From the NCBI GenBank assembly GCA_004963905.1, contig SUGL01000019.1:1-64000 (forward strand): a stretch of DNA of 64,000 nucleotides, read 5' to 3'. The translations under genes and the position numbers were made by a program. The DNA is from Mesorhizobium sp. Its GTDB lineage: Bacteria; Pseudomonadota; Alphaproteobacteria; Rhizobiales; Rhizobiaceae. This document shows, one piece after another, positions 42,554 through 51,897 of the stretch. Positions within the stretch are counted from its first letter, which is position 1. Each line of letters opens with the position of its first letter. The notes under the pieces are model-generated. The model saw only the letters and a program-made list of their open reading frames with translations. It was not told where the DNA came from and did not search any database.

Positions 42554-44554
42554 GTGGCAAAAGCAGCAAAGACGACGCCCCCGGCGAAGGCAAAAGCCAA
42601 GGCCGCGACCACCAATGCCGGCGCGCCCAAGGCTTCACCTGCAAAGACTTCATCGGCCAAGGCCTCACCGGCCAAGACTTCTTCACCCGCAAAGACGGCT
42701 TCCAAGCCCAAGGCCGCCGCGAAGCCAGTTGCCGCTCAAGCAAAGACAGGCCCCAAGTCTATCACCAAGGCTAAGACCTCAAAAACCAGCAAGCCCGCCG
42801 CCGCGAAGGCAGCGAGCACCGCAAAGCCGGCATCCGCTCCGGCCAAGCATCTGCCGAAGGCGATCACGGAACTCACCGCCGGGCTGCCGGATAAGCCGTG
42901 GCTCAAGAACTATCCGAAGAACATGCCGGCTGAGATCGGCCCGCTGCCATACAATTCGATCGGCGACTTCCTTGTCGGCGCCTGCGAGGAGTTTGCCGGC
43001 CGGCCGGCCTTCGTCTGCATGGGCAAGTCGATCTCCTACGCCGAGCTCGAGCGGCTTTCGGCGGCCTTCGCCGCCTATCTGCAGTCGAAAGGACTGGAGA
43101 AGGGCGCGCGTGTGGCGCTGATGATGCCGAATGTGCTGCAATATCCGGTGGCGATGATGGCCGTGCTTCGCGCTGGCTTCACGGTGGTGAACGTCAACCC
43201 GCTCTACACGCCGCGCGAGCTGGAACATCAGCTCAAGGATTCCGGCGCGCAGGCCATCGTCATCCTGGAAAACTTCGCCAACACGCTGCAGGCGGTGATC
43301 GCCCGGACGCCGGTCAAGCATGTGGTGGTCGCGGCGATGGGCGACATGCTGGGCGGCCTGAAGGGAGCGATCGTCAACCTCGTCGTGCGGCGGGTGAAGA
43401 AGATGGTTCCCGCCTGGTCGCTGCCCGGCCACGTCAAATTCAACGCCGCGCTGAAGGCCGGCGGGCACCTCGCCTTCAAGCCCGCGGCGGTGTCGGGCGA
43501 CGATATCGCCTTCCTGCAATATACCGGCGGCACGACCGGCGTCTCGAAGGGTGCGACGCTGCTGCACCGGAACGTCTTGTCCAACGTGGCGCAGAATTCG
43601 CTGTGGGTGGAGGACGCCTACGCGGTCAAGCCGAAGCCGGCGCAGCAGAACTTCATCTGCGCGCTGCCGCTCTACCACATCTTCGCGCTGACGGTGAACG
43701 CGCTGATGGGCATGCAGCAAGGCGCGCAGAACGTGCTCATCCCGAACCCGCGCGACATTCCGGGCTTCGTCAAGGAACTGCAGAAATATCCGGCCCACAT
43801 CTTCCCCGGCCTCAACACGCTGTTCAACGCGCTGCTCAACAATGAGGATTTCCGCAAGCTCGACTTCAAGCCGCTGATCCTGACGCTCGGCGGCGGCATG
43901 GCGGTGCAGAAGGGCGTGGCCGAGCGCTGGAAGGCGCTGACCGGCTGTCCGGTGAGCGAGGGCTACGGGCTTTCCGAAACCTCGCCGGTGGCCACCGCCA
44001 ACAAGTTCAGCTCAAGCGACTTCACCGGCACGATCGGCCTGCCGCTGCCTTCGACCGAGATCGCCATCCGCGACGACGACGGCAACAACGTGCCGCTCGG
44101 TGAAGTCGGCGAGATCTGCATCCGCGGGCCGCAGGTGATGGCCGGCTACTGGAACCGTCCGGACGAGACCGCCAAGGTGATGACCAAGGACGGCTTCTTC
44201 AAGTCGGGCGACATGGGCTTCATGGACGAGCGCGGCTATACCAAGATCGTCGACCGCAAGAAGGACATGATCCTGGTCTCCGGCTTCAACGTCTATCCGA
44301 ACGAGCTGGAAGAGGTCGTGGCGCACCACCCGGGCGTGCTGGAAGTGGCGGCGATCGGTGTGCCGGACGAGCATTCCGGCGAGGTGCCGAAGCTGTTCGT
44401 GGTCAAGAAGGACCCGGCGCTCACCGTCGAGGCGCTGACTGCCTATTGCCGCGAGAACCTGACCGGCTACAAGCGGCCGAGATACATCGAATTCCGCAGC
44501 GAGCTGCCGAAAACGCCGGTCGGCAAGATCCTGCGGCGCGCATTGCGGGAATAA
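42554..44554 (+). CDS. fadD: Long-chain fatty-acid-CoA ligase with histone-H1-like N-terminal tail
   Basis: A 666-residue AMP-forming acyl-CoA synthetase. The ligase domain starts near residue 110 and shows the P-loop YTGGTTGVSKGA (about 320-331), GYGLSETSPV and the C-terminal KDMILVSGFNVYPNELEE and KTPVGKILRR segments. It activates fatty acids with ATP and CoA at the membrane. Odd: residues 1-105 are Ala/Lys/Ser/Thr/Pro repeats of AKTSS, AKASP type with about 23 Lys and no acidic residue before Glu106. The GTG at 42554 lies six bases after GGAGG; a TTG three bases earlier is possible. Confidence 0.93.
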   Translation: MAKAAKTTPPAKAKAKAATTNAGAPKASPAKTSSAKASPAKTSSPAKTASKPKAAAKPVAAQAKTGPKSITKAKTSKTSKPAAAKAASTAKPASAPAKHLPKAITELTAGLPDKPWLKNYPKNMPAEIGPLPYNSIGDFLVGACEEFAGRPAFVCMGKSISYAELERLSAAFAAYLQSKGLEKGARVALMMPNVLQYPVAMMAVLRAGFTVVNVNPLYTPRELEHQLKDSGAQAIVILENFANTLQAVIARTPVKHVVVAAMGDMLGGLKGAIVNLVVRRVKKMVPAWSLPGHVKFNAALKAGGHLAFKPAAVSGDDIAFLQYTGGTTGVSKGATLLHRNVLSNVAQNSLWVEDAYAVKPKPAQQNFICALPLYHIFALTVNALMGMQQGAQNVLIPNPRDIPGFVKELQKYPAHIFPGLNTLFNALLNNEDFRKLDFKPLILTLGGGMAVQKGVAERWKALTGCPVSEGYGLSETSPVATANKFSSSDFTGTIGLPLPSTEIAIRDDDGNNVPLGEVGEICIRGPQVMAGYWNRPDETAKVMTKDGFFKSGDMGFMDERGYTKIVDRKKDMILVSGFNVYPNELEEVVAHHPGVLEVAAIGVPDEHSGEVPKLFVVKKDPALTVEALTAYCRENLTGYKRPRYIEFRSELPKTPVGKILRRALRE

Positions 44555-44555
44555 C

Positions 44556-45269
44556 TTGGCCGACAGTGCCGCCGGTGTGACGCCACAGCGCCGCGCGGGC
44601 CTCGATCCGGCGGAATTCATCAAGGCGAACATGTGGCTTTTGCCGGTGCCGTCGCTGCCTGAAATCCGCCTCTATACGGCCCATCCCGGCAGCGGGCTGA
44701 GGCGGCTCCTGGAACCGGACGACGGCAAATATGACCGCTCAGCCGAGCCGCAGCCGCCCTACTGGGCCTATGCCTGGGCGGGCGGCGCGGTGCTGGCGCG
44801 CTACATTCTCGACCGGCCGTCGACCGTCACGGGCCGCCGCGTGCTCGATCTCGGCGCCGGTTCCGGCCTTGTCGGCATCGCCGCTGCGAAGGCCGGAGCA
44901 AGCGAGGTGATCGCGGCGGAAATCGACCGCAACGGCATTGTCGCGCTTGGCCTCAACGCCGCGGCCAACGGCGTCGCCATGACCATAATCGGCGAGGACA
45001 TCACCGCCGGTCCGCCGCCCGGCGTCGATCTGGTGCTGGCCGGCGATGTTTTCTACGGACGGGCGGTCGCGCGGCGGGTCATTCCATTCCTCGACCGGTG
45101 CCTTGCCGCCGGCATCGAGGTGATGGTCGGCGACCCGGGCCGCGCCTGGCTGCCCAGACCGCGGCTTCACCTGCTTGGCGAATATCTGGTGCCTGATGTC
45201 GGCGGAAGCGGCGGCGGCGCGCCGAAGCCGAGCGGGGTGTTTGCTTTTGAACCGAAATCCTCCGACTAG
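44556..45269 (+). CDS. Putative ETF-beta lysine methyltransferase (class I SAM)
   Basis: A 237-residue methyltransferase with PYWAYAWAGGAVLARYI, SAM motif I VLDLGAGSGLVGIAAAKAG (about 94-112), AAEIDRNG and the post-motif LAGDVFYG. This pattern fits the METTL20/ETFBKMT group, which methylates lysines of the electron-transfer flavoprotein beta subunit; Agrobacterium has a characterised member. The start is TTG just one base after the fadD stop, so translation is coupled. Alternative starts are GTG 44577 or ATG 44631. Pairing with a fatty-acid ligase fits a beta-oxidation role (inference). Confidence 0.82.
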   Translation: MADSAAGVTPQRRAGLDPAEFIKANMWLLPVPSLPEIRLYTAHPGSGLRRLLEPDDGKYDRSAEPQPPYWAYAWAGGAVLARYILDRPSTVTGRRVLDLGAGSGLVGIAAAKAGASEVIAAEIDRNGIVALGLNAAANGVAMTIIGEDITAGPPPGVDLVLAGDVFYGRAVARRVIPFLDRCLAAGIEVMVGDPGRAWLPRPRLHLLGEYLVPDVGGSGGGAPKPSGVFAFEPKSSD

Positions 45270-45317
45270 ACCTTTCAGGCAACCAGGCGGAAAACCGCTC
45301 TCAAAGAGAACCGGACA

Positions 45318-45650
45318 ATGATCAGCTTCATCACGATCTTTGCTCGCGATATCGAACGCACGGCTGACATTTATCGCCTGCTCGGGTTTGAATTCGGCAC
45401 GGAACAACATGGCTCGGGACCCGCGCATCTGGCCTGCACGCGCGGCGCGATGGTCCTTGAAATCTATCCTGGCGAGGATGTCACGAGCCCCGGGATCATG
45501 ATCGGCGTGAACGTCGCCAATCTTGACCATGCTCGGGCGAGAGTGCTGGCAGCCGGCATTCCGCCGTGGCGAGACGTCGAGCCCGGCAAGCGCCGCATGA
45601 TCGTGAAGGATCCTGAAGGCCGCAGTATTTTCGTCAGCGAAGCTTCGTGA
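45318..45650 (+). CDS. Small VOC (glyoxalase-fold) protein
   Basis: A 110-residue single-domain VOC protein: ITIFARDIERTADIYRLLGFEF at the start, VNVANLDHARARVLAAG in the middle and MIVKDPEGRSIFVSEAS at the end. Likely a dimer forming a metal-binding or antibiotic/fatty-compound binding pocket. The usual last Glu ligand is replaced in IFVSE, so catalysis is uncertain. It follows the methyltransferase by 48 bases. Confidence 0.82.
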   Translation: MISFITIFARDIERTADIYRLLGFEFGTEQHGSGPAHLACTRGAMVLEIYPGEDVTSPGIMIGVNVANLDHARARVLAAGIPPWRDVEPGKRRMIVKDPEGRSIFVSEAS

Positions 45651-45681
45651 GGCGCACGCTGCGGACGAGGACGGCTACACG

Positions 45682-46407
45682 TCAGCCCGCCGCCACGCTC
45701 ACCCGCGCGGCCAGAAAATCCGGCAGGTCGGCGACCGAATCCAGGATGACGTCGGCCATCGGCGACAGCGAGTCGCGCGTGCCGGTGCCGGAAAGAACGC
45801 CCACCGCCAGCCCGCAGCCGCCGGCACGCGCCATTTCGAGGTCGTGCCGGTTGTCGCCGACCATGGCGATCTCGCTGGGCTTCAGCCCGGTCAGGTCGCA
45901 GAACGCGACGACCGTATCGGGCGCCGGCTTGGGGTTGGCCACGGCATCGTAACCGAAGGCGGCGTCGAAGAGCTGCGCGACGCCGAGCGTGGCGAGCGTC
46001 TTCTCGGCGCCGCTGGTGGAATCGTTGGTGGCGACGCCCATGCGGAAGGATTTCTTGTGCAGCGTCCTCAGCGAATCGATGATGCCGGGAAGCGCGACCG
46101 CCATCGACGAGCCCTGCACCGAGGTGATCTCGTTGAAGCGGGAGACGGCCAGCATCTGGTCCTCGTCGGACAGGCGTGGGAACCAGAGCTCGACGACATC
46201 CATGTTCGAGCCGGAAGCAAAGATCGAATCGGGCTTGAAGCGCTTGCTGACGAAATCGAAGCCCGCGGCGGCGAGCAGCCTGTCGGCCTTCCAGCGGTCG
46301 CCCTCGGCGGCGTCCATGGCCATGAAGTCGGCAATGCCGAGCCAGGTTGCGTTGAAGTCGACAAGTGTGCCGTCCTTGTCGAACAGAATTCCCTTGATAT
46401 CCGCCAA
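45682..46407 (-). CDS. HAD-family phosphatase (Gph-like)
   Basis: A 241-residue HAD hydrolase with motif I FDKDGTLVDF (Asp10, Asp12), motif II VATNDSTSGAE, motif III Lys in PKPAPDTV and motif IV VGDNRHDLEMARAGG, plus a helical cap. It dephosphorylates a small phosphate ester, possibly phosphoglycolate. It follows pgi by 6 bases in the leftward operon, hinting at a sugar-phosphate substrate (inference). Confidence 0.92.
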   Translation of the reverse strand: MADIKGILFDKDGTLVDFNATWLGIADFMAMDAAEGDRWKADRLLAAAGFDFVSKRFKPDSIFASGSNMDVVELWFPRLSDEDQMLAVSRFNEITSVQGSSMAVALPGIIDSLRTLHKKSFRMGVATNDSTSGAEKTLATLGVAQLFDAAFGYDAVANPKPAPDTVVAFCDLTGLKPSEIAMVGDNRHDLEMARAGGCGLAVGVLSGTGTRDSLSPMADVILDSVADLPDFLAARVSVAAG

Positions 46408-46413
46408 ATCCTT

Positions 46414-48057
46414 TTACTCCGCGCCGCGCAATTGGTGGATATGAGCCACCAGTCCGGCAGTCGAGGCGTCGCGTTTTGCGGCAGTCTCCTTGCCTTCCAC
46501 GACAGGCAGCAGGCCCGTCGCCAATTCCTTGCCCAATTCGACACCCCACTGGTCGAACGAATTGATGTTGAACAGCGTGCCCTCGACGAAGACACGATGC
46601 TCGTATAGCGCGATCAGCCGGCCGAGCGTGCGTGGATCGAGCTTGCGATAAAGGATGGTGAGCGAGGGGCGGTTGCCCGAAAACACGCGGTGCGGCGCAA
46701 TGCGGTCGACATCGGCGGGCTTCATGCCCTTGGCCAGCATCTGCGCGCGCGCCTCTTCCAGCGTGCGGCCCTTCATGAAGGCCTCCGACTGGGCCAGGCA
46801 GTTGGCGAGCAGCAGGTCGTGATGGGTCTTCAGTTCCGGCTCGTGGCCGACGGCGGCAGCGAGGAACTCGACCGGGATGAAATCGGTGCCCTGGTGCAAA
46901 AGCTGGAAGAAGGCATGCTGGCCGTTGGTGCCGGGCTCGCCCCAGACCAGCGGACCGGTCGGCGTCGCGACGGCGCCGCCATCCAGCGTCACACTCTTGC
47001 CGTTCGATTCCATATCGAGCTGCTGCAGGTAGGCCGGCAGGCGCGACAGGCGCTGGTCGTAGGGAATGACGGCGCGCGCCGGATATTTGCAGACGACGCG
47101 GTGCCACCAGCCGATCAGCCCGAGTAGAGCCGGCAGGTTCCGCCGCAGGGGTGCTGAGCGGAAATGCTCGTCCATCTCATGCGCGCCGTCGAGGAAGGCG
47201 CGGAAATTGCGCGGACCGATGGCGATCATCACCGGCAGGCCGATGGCGCTCCAGACCGAGTAGCGGCCGCCGACCCAGTCCCAGAAGCCGAAGACGCGGT
47301 CCTTTTCGATGCCGAACTTCGCCACCAGGTCGAGCGCGGTCGAGACGGCGGCGAAATGCTTGCCGATCGCCTCCTTGCCTAGCGCCTTCTCCACCCATTT
47401 GCGCGCCGTCTCGGCGTTGGTCATCGTCTCGACCGTGGTGAAGGTCTTGGAGGCGACGATGAACAGCGTCGTTTCGGGAGACAAACCCTTCAGCGTGTCG
47501 TGGATATGGGCGCCGTCGACATTGGAGACGTAATGCGCGCGCGGGCCGTCATGGTAGGGGGCGAGCGCCAGCGTGACCATCGCCGGCCCAAGGTCCGAGC
47601 CGCCGATGCCGATATTGACGATGTCGGTGATCTTCTTGCCGGTCGCGCCGGCGGCCTTGCCGGAGCGGATGGCATCGGCAAAGGCGCCCATGGCGTCGAG
47701 CACGGCAATCACATCGGCCTTGGTGTCCTGGCCATCGACCACGACGCCCTTGCCGGTCAAATTGCGCAATGCCGTGTGCAGCACGGCGCGGCCCTCGGTG
47801 ACGTTGATCTTCTTGCCTTCGAACATCGCGGCGCGGCGGCCTTCGAGATCGGCGGCGCCGGCTAGCTTCTCCAGCATGGCCATCGTGTCGGCGTCGACCG
47901 CGCATTTCGACCAGTCGAGCAGAAGGTCGCCATCTGTGGCGGAGAATTTTTCGAAGCGCTTGGGATCGGCGGCGAAGGCTTCGCGCATGGTGCCCTTGGC
48001 CGCAACGCGCTGGTCACGCAACGCGGCGAACTGCTTGTCGAAGGCTGACTGGTCCAC
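46414..48057 (-). CDS. pgi: Glucose-6-phosphate isomerase
   Basis: A 547-residue cytoplasmic enzyme interconverting glucose-6-phosphate and fructose-6-phosphate. Signatures: [28 protein letters not shown], the family motif [20 protein letters not shown] and the C-terminal [13 protein letters not shown] with the catalytic Lys region. The length is typical of the bacterial family. It is divergent from the MocR gene across a 400-base region with tandem repeats. Confidence 0.96.
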   Translation of the reverse strand: MDQSAFDKQFAALRDQRVAAKGTMREAFAADPKRFEKFSATDGDLLLDWSKCAVDADTMAMLEKLAGAADLEGRRAAMFEGKKINVTEGRAVLHTALRNLTGKGVVVDGQDTKADVIAVLDAMGAFADAIRSGKAAGATGKKITDIVNIGIGGSDLGPAMVTLALAPYHDGPRAHYVSNVDGAHIHDTLKGLSPETTLFIVASKTFTTVETMTNAETARKWVEKALGKEAIGKHFAAVSTALDLVAKFGIEKDRVFGFWDWVGGRYSVWSAIGLPVMIAIGPRNFRAFLDGAHEMDEHFRSAPLRRNLPALLGLIGWWHRVVCKYPARAVIPYDQRLSRLPAYLQQLDMESNGKSVTLDGGAVATPTGPLVWGEPGTNGQHAFFQLLHQGTDFIPVEFLAAAVGHEPELKTHHDLLLANCLAQSEAFMKGRTLEEARAQMLAKGMKPADVDRIAPHRVFSGNRPSLTILYRKLDPRTLGRLIALYEHRVFVEGTLFNINSFDQWGVELGKELATGLLPVVEGKETAAKRDASTAGLVAHIHQLRGAE

Positions 48058-48169
48058 TGGCGGGCTCCTGGCGGGTTTTTACAATGATTTTAACAGGCTG
48101 GATGTTTCCGGCGCGTGTCGTCGCGACATTCTATTGAGCCGATTTCCTTTTTTTCGTTCAAGCGCGGAG

Positions 48170-48305
48170 CGACGACGCAAAGCGTCACGCTTCGATGACG
48201 CGAGGCGCCACGCTCGATGACCTAAGGCATCACGCCTCGATGAGGCAAGGCACCACGCCTTTATGCCGCACCGCATCACGCTTTTATGATGCGCCGCAGC
48301 ACCTT
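48170..48305. repeat. Six imperfect 22-23 bp tandem repeats
   Basis: Units start at 48170, 48193, 48215, 48238, 48261 and 48284. The consensus is about cgatgacgcaaggcatcacg then ct/tt, with a GATG/CATC inverted pair inside each unit. No spacers. The repeats lie in the 403-base gap between pgi and the MocR gene, which otherwise holds no supported gene; an overlapping leftward frame would encode a repeated SSRRDAL-like peptide, of doubtful reality. Confidence 0.85.
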
Positions 48306-48460
48306 TTCGCGGGCCAACGGATGGATCACTTCGTGGCCAATGGATCACTGGCATAAATCCCAGCGATCAGAAAAATTGATTGGCGCAACCCCTTGTGCCA
48401 CCCCTACACTCGACTGGTCCAGCCAAGTGAAAACAGCTGGCCATCCGAGGAAGATCTCCC

Positions 48461-49954
48461 ATGCCACAGCGCAATGACACGGCCATATGGTCCGGCCTGT
48501 TCCGGATTTCGGCCGAATCCGGACAAACCCTTCAGGCGCAGATCCGCCAGGCGATCGTAGCAGCCATCCTCGACCGACAAATCGCCGCCTCGATGCCGCT
48601 GCCGTCCTGCCGGATTCTGGCGGAAAAACTTGGGGTTGCCCGCGGCACGGTGGTGCTTGCCTTCCAGCAGCTGGTCGACCAGGGCTTTTTGGTGGCGCGC
48701 GAGCGGCGCGGCCATTTCGTCAACCCCGACGTGCTGGCCACCCCCGCCAAGCCACACCAGAAGGCACCCGACCAGCAGAACGAGATCGACTGGAAGGCGC
48801 GCCGGCAGATCGCCGCCAGCGACATGCCGCCGCCGGCCAAGCATGACAACTGGATCAAGTCCTCCTATCCGTTCGTCTACGGCCAGTTCGATCCGGCGCT
48901 GTTCCCGACCGCCGAATGGCGCGAATGCAACCGGATGGCGCTCGCGGTGCTCGAGATCCGCAACTGGGCATCCGACATGGTGGACCGCGACGATCCGCTG
49001 CTGATCGAGCAGATCCAGGCCCGGCTTTTGCCGCGCCGCGGCATCTTCGCCAATCCGGACGAGATCATCGTGACGCTGGGCGCGCAGAACGCACTCTATA
49101 TGCTGGCCTCGCTGCTGATGACGAAGGGCTCGAAGGTGGCGATGGAAGACCCGGGCTATCCGGACGCCCGCTCGATCTTCCGGCTCGCCGGCGCCGACAT
49201 CCAGCCGGTACCGGTCGACCAGTCGGGCATCGTGACCTCGGCGATCCCCAGCGATTCCGGCTTCGTCTTCGTCACCCCCAGCCATCATTGCCCGACGATG
49301 GTGCCGCTGTCGGCGGAGCGGCGGCAGGACCTGTTGGCGCGGGCCAACCGCAACAACCAGATCATCATCGAGGACGGCTACGACAGCCAGCTCCTCGACG
49401 AGGCGCCGCAGCAGGCGCTGAAGAGCCTCGACCGCTCGGGCCGCGTCATCTATGTCGGCTCGATGTCGAAGACGCTGGCGCCAGGCCTGCGGCTCGGCTA
49501 CATCGTCGCCTCTGCCGGGCTGATCGCCGAGCTTCGCGCGCTTCGCCGCTTCATGCTCAGGCATCCGCCGGCGAACAACCAGCGCGCGGTGGCGCTGTTC
49601 CTGTCGCTCGGCCACCACGAGGCGCTGGTGCGCCGGCTGTCCGCCGCTTTCGACGAGCGGCGCAAGCGTCTGGTCCATGCGATTTCCGCTTTCTTGCCAG
49701 AGTGGCGTTCGACCGACTCGGCGGGCGGAACGTCGCTCTGGCTGGAGGGGCCGCGCGGCACCGATTCACGTGGTCTCGCCGAGGCCGCCGCGTCGCGCAG
49801 CGTCATCATCGAGCCCGGCGACCGCTTCTTCGAACGCAGCGAAAAGCCCTCGCGTTTCATGCGCTTGGGCATCTCCTCGATCTCGCTGCAGCACATAGAG
49901 CCGGGCATCCGGGAGCTCGCCACGGCGGCCGGACGCAGGCCCGCTGCCGCCTGA
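48461..49954 (+). CDS. MocR-family PLP-dependent transcriptional regulator
   Basis: A 497-residue GntR-type winged-helix plus aminotransferase-I fusion. The DNA-binding region is residues 20-80 (LQAQIRQAIVAAILDRQI, VARGTVVLAFQQLVDQGFL) and the PLP Lys is about Lys337 in GSMSKTLAPGLRLGY; EDGYDSQL carries the cofactor Asp-Tyr pair. Such proteins sense PLP-amino acid adducts. It precedes the MttB-family gene, a likely target. A strong terminator follows. Confidence 0.93.
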   Translation: MPQRNDTAIWSGLFRISAESGQTLQAQIRQAIVAAILDRQIAASMPLPSCRILAEKLGVARGTVVLAFQQLVDQGFLVARERRGHFVNPDVLATPAKPHQKAPDQQNEIDWKARRQIAASDMPPPAKHDNWIKSSYPFVYGQFDPALFPTAEWRECNRMALAVLEIRNWASDMVDRDDPLLIEQIQARLLPRRGIFANPDEIIVTLGAQNALYMLASLLMTKGSKVAMEDPGYPDARSIFRLAGADIQPVPVDQSGIVTSAIPSDSGFVFVTPSHHCPTMVPLSAERRQDLLARANRNNQIIIEDGYDSQLLDEAPQQALKSLDRSGRVIYVGSMSKTLAPGLRLGYIVASAGLIAELRALRRFMLRHPPANNQRAVALFLSLGHHEALVRRLSAAFDERRKRLVHAISAFLPEWRSTDSAGGTSLWLEGPRGTDSRGLAEAAASRSVIIEPGDRFFERSEKPSRFMRLGISSISLQHIEPGIRELATAAGRRPAAA

Positions 49955-49976
49955 TCGCTTACGAACTGCCGAAAGA

Positions 49977-50006
49977 GAGCCGGCGCTTCGCCGGCTCTTT
50001 TTATTT
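49977..50006 (+). terminator. Rho-independent terminator after the MocR gene
   Basis: GAGCCGGCG (49977-49985) pairs with CGCCGGCTC (49989-49997) around a CTT loop, followed by TTTTTATTTT. A textbook terminator 22 bases after the stop. Confidence 0.93.
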
Positions 50007-50175
50007 TGGCGCGTTTCATCGCTTTAGCATTCTGGCATATTCGACGGAGTTGGTTGGCCCATAGGCTGTGCCAATGCCGGCGGCATAGTCGCAGCCTATA
50101 GGGGACGAGGCAGGCCGATGGTGGACCAACCGCCACGCACCCTGCCCCTGAAAAACCAAAGGTGGAGTGCTTTCC

Positions 50176-51765
50176 ATGTCAGTGGCTCTTGAGAAGCAGG
50201 AAGCGTCGTCGGACCAGCGTTCGCGGCGGTCCGGCGGGCGCGAAGCGCGCCGCGCGATGCGGGCAGCGCCGCTCGCAGACGATATCCGTCCGGTGCGGCC
50301 CGGCCTCGAAGGCGGCAGCTACGGCCCATTGAGCCAGAACGACTGCGAGCGCATCCACGAGGCGGTGCTGACGCTTCTGGAGACGGTCGGCTTCGCCAAC
50401 GCCATTCCCTCCTGCATCGAAGCGCTGACCAGGGTGGGCGCGACGTATGGCGATGACGGGCGCGTCCGCCTGCCGCGCGCGCTGGTGCTCGACACGATCA
50501 GACAAGCGGCGCGCCACTTCACGCTTCACGGCCAGGATCCCAAGCACGACATGGTGATCCAAGGTAAGCGCGTGCACTACGGCACGGCCGGTGCGGCCGT
50601 GCATCTCGTCGACGTCGAGAAGCGCGAATACCGCGAATCGCAACTGCAGGACATCTACGACGCCGCCCGCCTCGTCGACGGGCTCGACAACATCCATTTC
50701 TTCCAGCGCACGATGGTGCCGCGCGACATCCCCGATCCGCTCGAGATGGATTTCAACACGCTCTATGCCTGCGTGATGGGGACATCGAAACATGTCGGCA
50801 CCTCGTTCACGGTGCGCGAGAACGTCAAGCCGGCGCTGGAAATGCTCTACGCGATTGCCGGCGGCGAGGAGAATTTCCGGGCGCGGCCTTTCGTATCCAA
50901 CTCGAACTGCTTCGTGGTGCCGCCGATGAAATTCGCCGAGGACGCCTGCGGCGTGCTCGAAGCCTGCGTCGAGGGCGGCATCCCGATCCTGCTCCTGTCT
51001 GCCGGCCAGGCCGGCGCCACGGCTCCCGCCGCCATCGCCGGCGCGGTCGTCCAGGCGGTGGCGGAAGTGCTGATGGGCCTGGTCTATGTCAACGCGATAA
51101 AACCCGGCCATCCAGCGATCTTCGGCACCTGGCCGTTCGTCTCCGACCTCAGGACCGGCGCCATGTCCGGCGGCTCGGCCGAGCAGTCGGTGCTGACCGC
51201 GGCCTGCGCGCAGATGGCGCAATATTACGACCTGCCGGGCGGCTCGGCCGCCGGCATGACGGACTCGAAGCTGCCCGATATCCAATCCGGCTACGAAAAG
51301 GGCATCACCAATGTAATGGCGGGGCTGTCAGGCCTCAACCTCGTCTATGAATCGGCCGGCATGCATGCCTCGCTGCTCGGCTTCTGCCTCGAAAGCCTGA
51401 TCATCGACAACGACATGCTCGGCCACTGCCTGCGCTGCGTGCGCGGCATCGAGGTGACCGACGACGCGCTGTCGATCGACACCATTACCGATGTCTGCCT
51501 AAAGGGACCTGGCCACTATCTCGGCAACGAGCAGACGCTGAAGCTGATGCAGACCGAGTATTTCTATCCCGCGGTCGGCGACCGGTTCTCGCCCAAGGAA
51601 TGGAACGAGAAGGGTCGGCCCGACATCCTGCAACGGGCGATCGCCGAGAAGAAGCGCGTGCTGGCCGAACGCTTCCCGCGGCATGTGTCGCGGCTCGTCG
51701 ATGACAAGCTGCGCGCCCGCTTCGGCGAGATGATCAAGCTGCCGCGCAACAAGATGGGCGGCTGA
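50176..51765 (+). CDS. MttB-family (trimethylamine methyltransferase-like) corrinoid methyltransferase
   Basis: A 529-residue TIM-barrel protein of the MttB superfamily, non-pyrrolysine group (no in-frame TAG interrupts it). Landmarks: ILETVG-like LLETVGFANAIP, FSNSNCFVVPPMKF and DIQSGYEKG. Relatives demethylate glycine betaine, proline betaine or carnitine to a corrinoid protein. No corrinoid-binding partner lies in the window. GGTGGAG precedes the ATG; a GTG nine bases earlier is also in frame. The neighbouring MocR regulator is a possible controller. Function here unproven. Confidence 0.88.
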   Translation: MSVALEKQEASSDQRSRRSGGREARRAMRAAPLADDIRPVRPGLEGGSYGPLSQNDCERIHEAVLTLLETVGFANAIPSCIEALTRVGATYGDDGRVRLPRALVLDTIRQAARHFTLHGQDPKHDMVIQGKRVHYGTAGAAVHLVDVEKREYRESQLQDIYDAARLVDGLDNIHFFQRTMVPRDIPDPLEMDFNTLYACVMGTSKHVGTSFTVRENVKPALEMLYAIAGGEENFRARPFVSNSNCFVVPPMKFAEDACGVLEACVEGGIPILLLSAGQAGATAPAAIAGAVVQAVAEVLMGLVYVNAIKPGHPAIFGTWPFVSDLRTGAMSGGSAEQSVLTAACAQMAQYYDLPGGSAAGMTDSKLPDIQSGYEKGITNVMAGLSGLNLVYESAGMHASLLGFCLESLIIDNDMLGHCLRCVRGIEVTDDALSIDTITDVCLKGPGHYLGNEQTLKLMQTEYFYPAVGDRFSPKEWNEKGRPDILQRAIAEKKRVLAERFPRHVSRLVDDKLRARFGEMIKLPRNKMGG

Positions 51766-51787
51766 TATTCAGGTGAGGCCGGTCTGC

Positions 51788-51865
51788 AAACGGCATTTTC
51801 CTACGCTTCCGGTGCTCACGTACTTCAAGTACGCTCCGCTCCGGTTCTCGGAAAAACACCGTTTT
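51788..51865. repeat. Intergenic inverted-repeat element E
   Basis: Centred on GTACTT-c-AAGTAC, with outward pairs cttccggtgctcac/gctccgctccgg and cattttcc/ggaaaaac. It lies between convergent genes (MttB-family rightward, unknown leftward). A conserved-looking rhizobial palindrome; could end both transcripts. Confidence 0.7.
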
Positions 51866-51897
51866 CGACTCGCCCTGACCTGAATTCTACCAGCGGC

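Noticed and set aside
48170..48305. CRISPR array
   Set aside because: Units are adjacent, imperfect and without unique spacers; no cas genes are present.
48079..48354. A 91-codon minus-strand frame over the tandem repeats
   Set aside because: Repeated SSRRDAL-type peptide arises from the DNA repeats; alternating 22/23-bp units would shift frame and no ribosome binding site is evident.
50176..51765. Pyrrolysine-containing MttB
   Set aside because: The frame is uninterrupted by TAG and belongs to the non-pyrrolysine branch by appearance.
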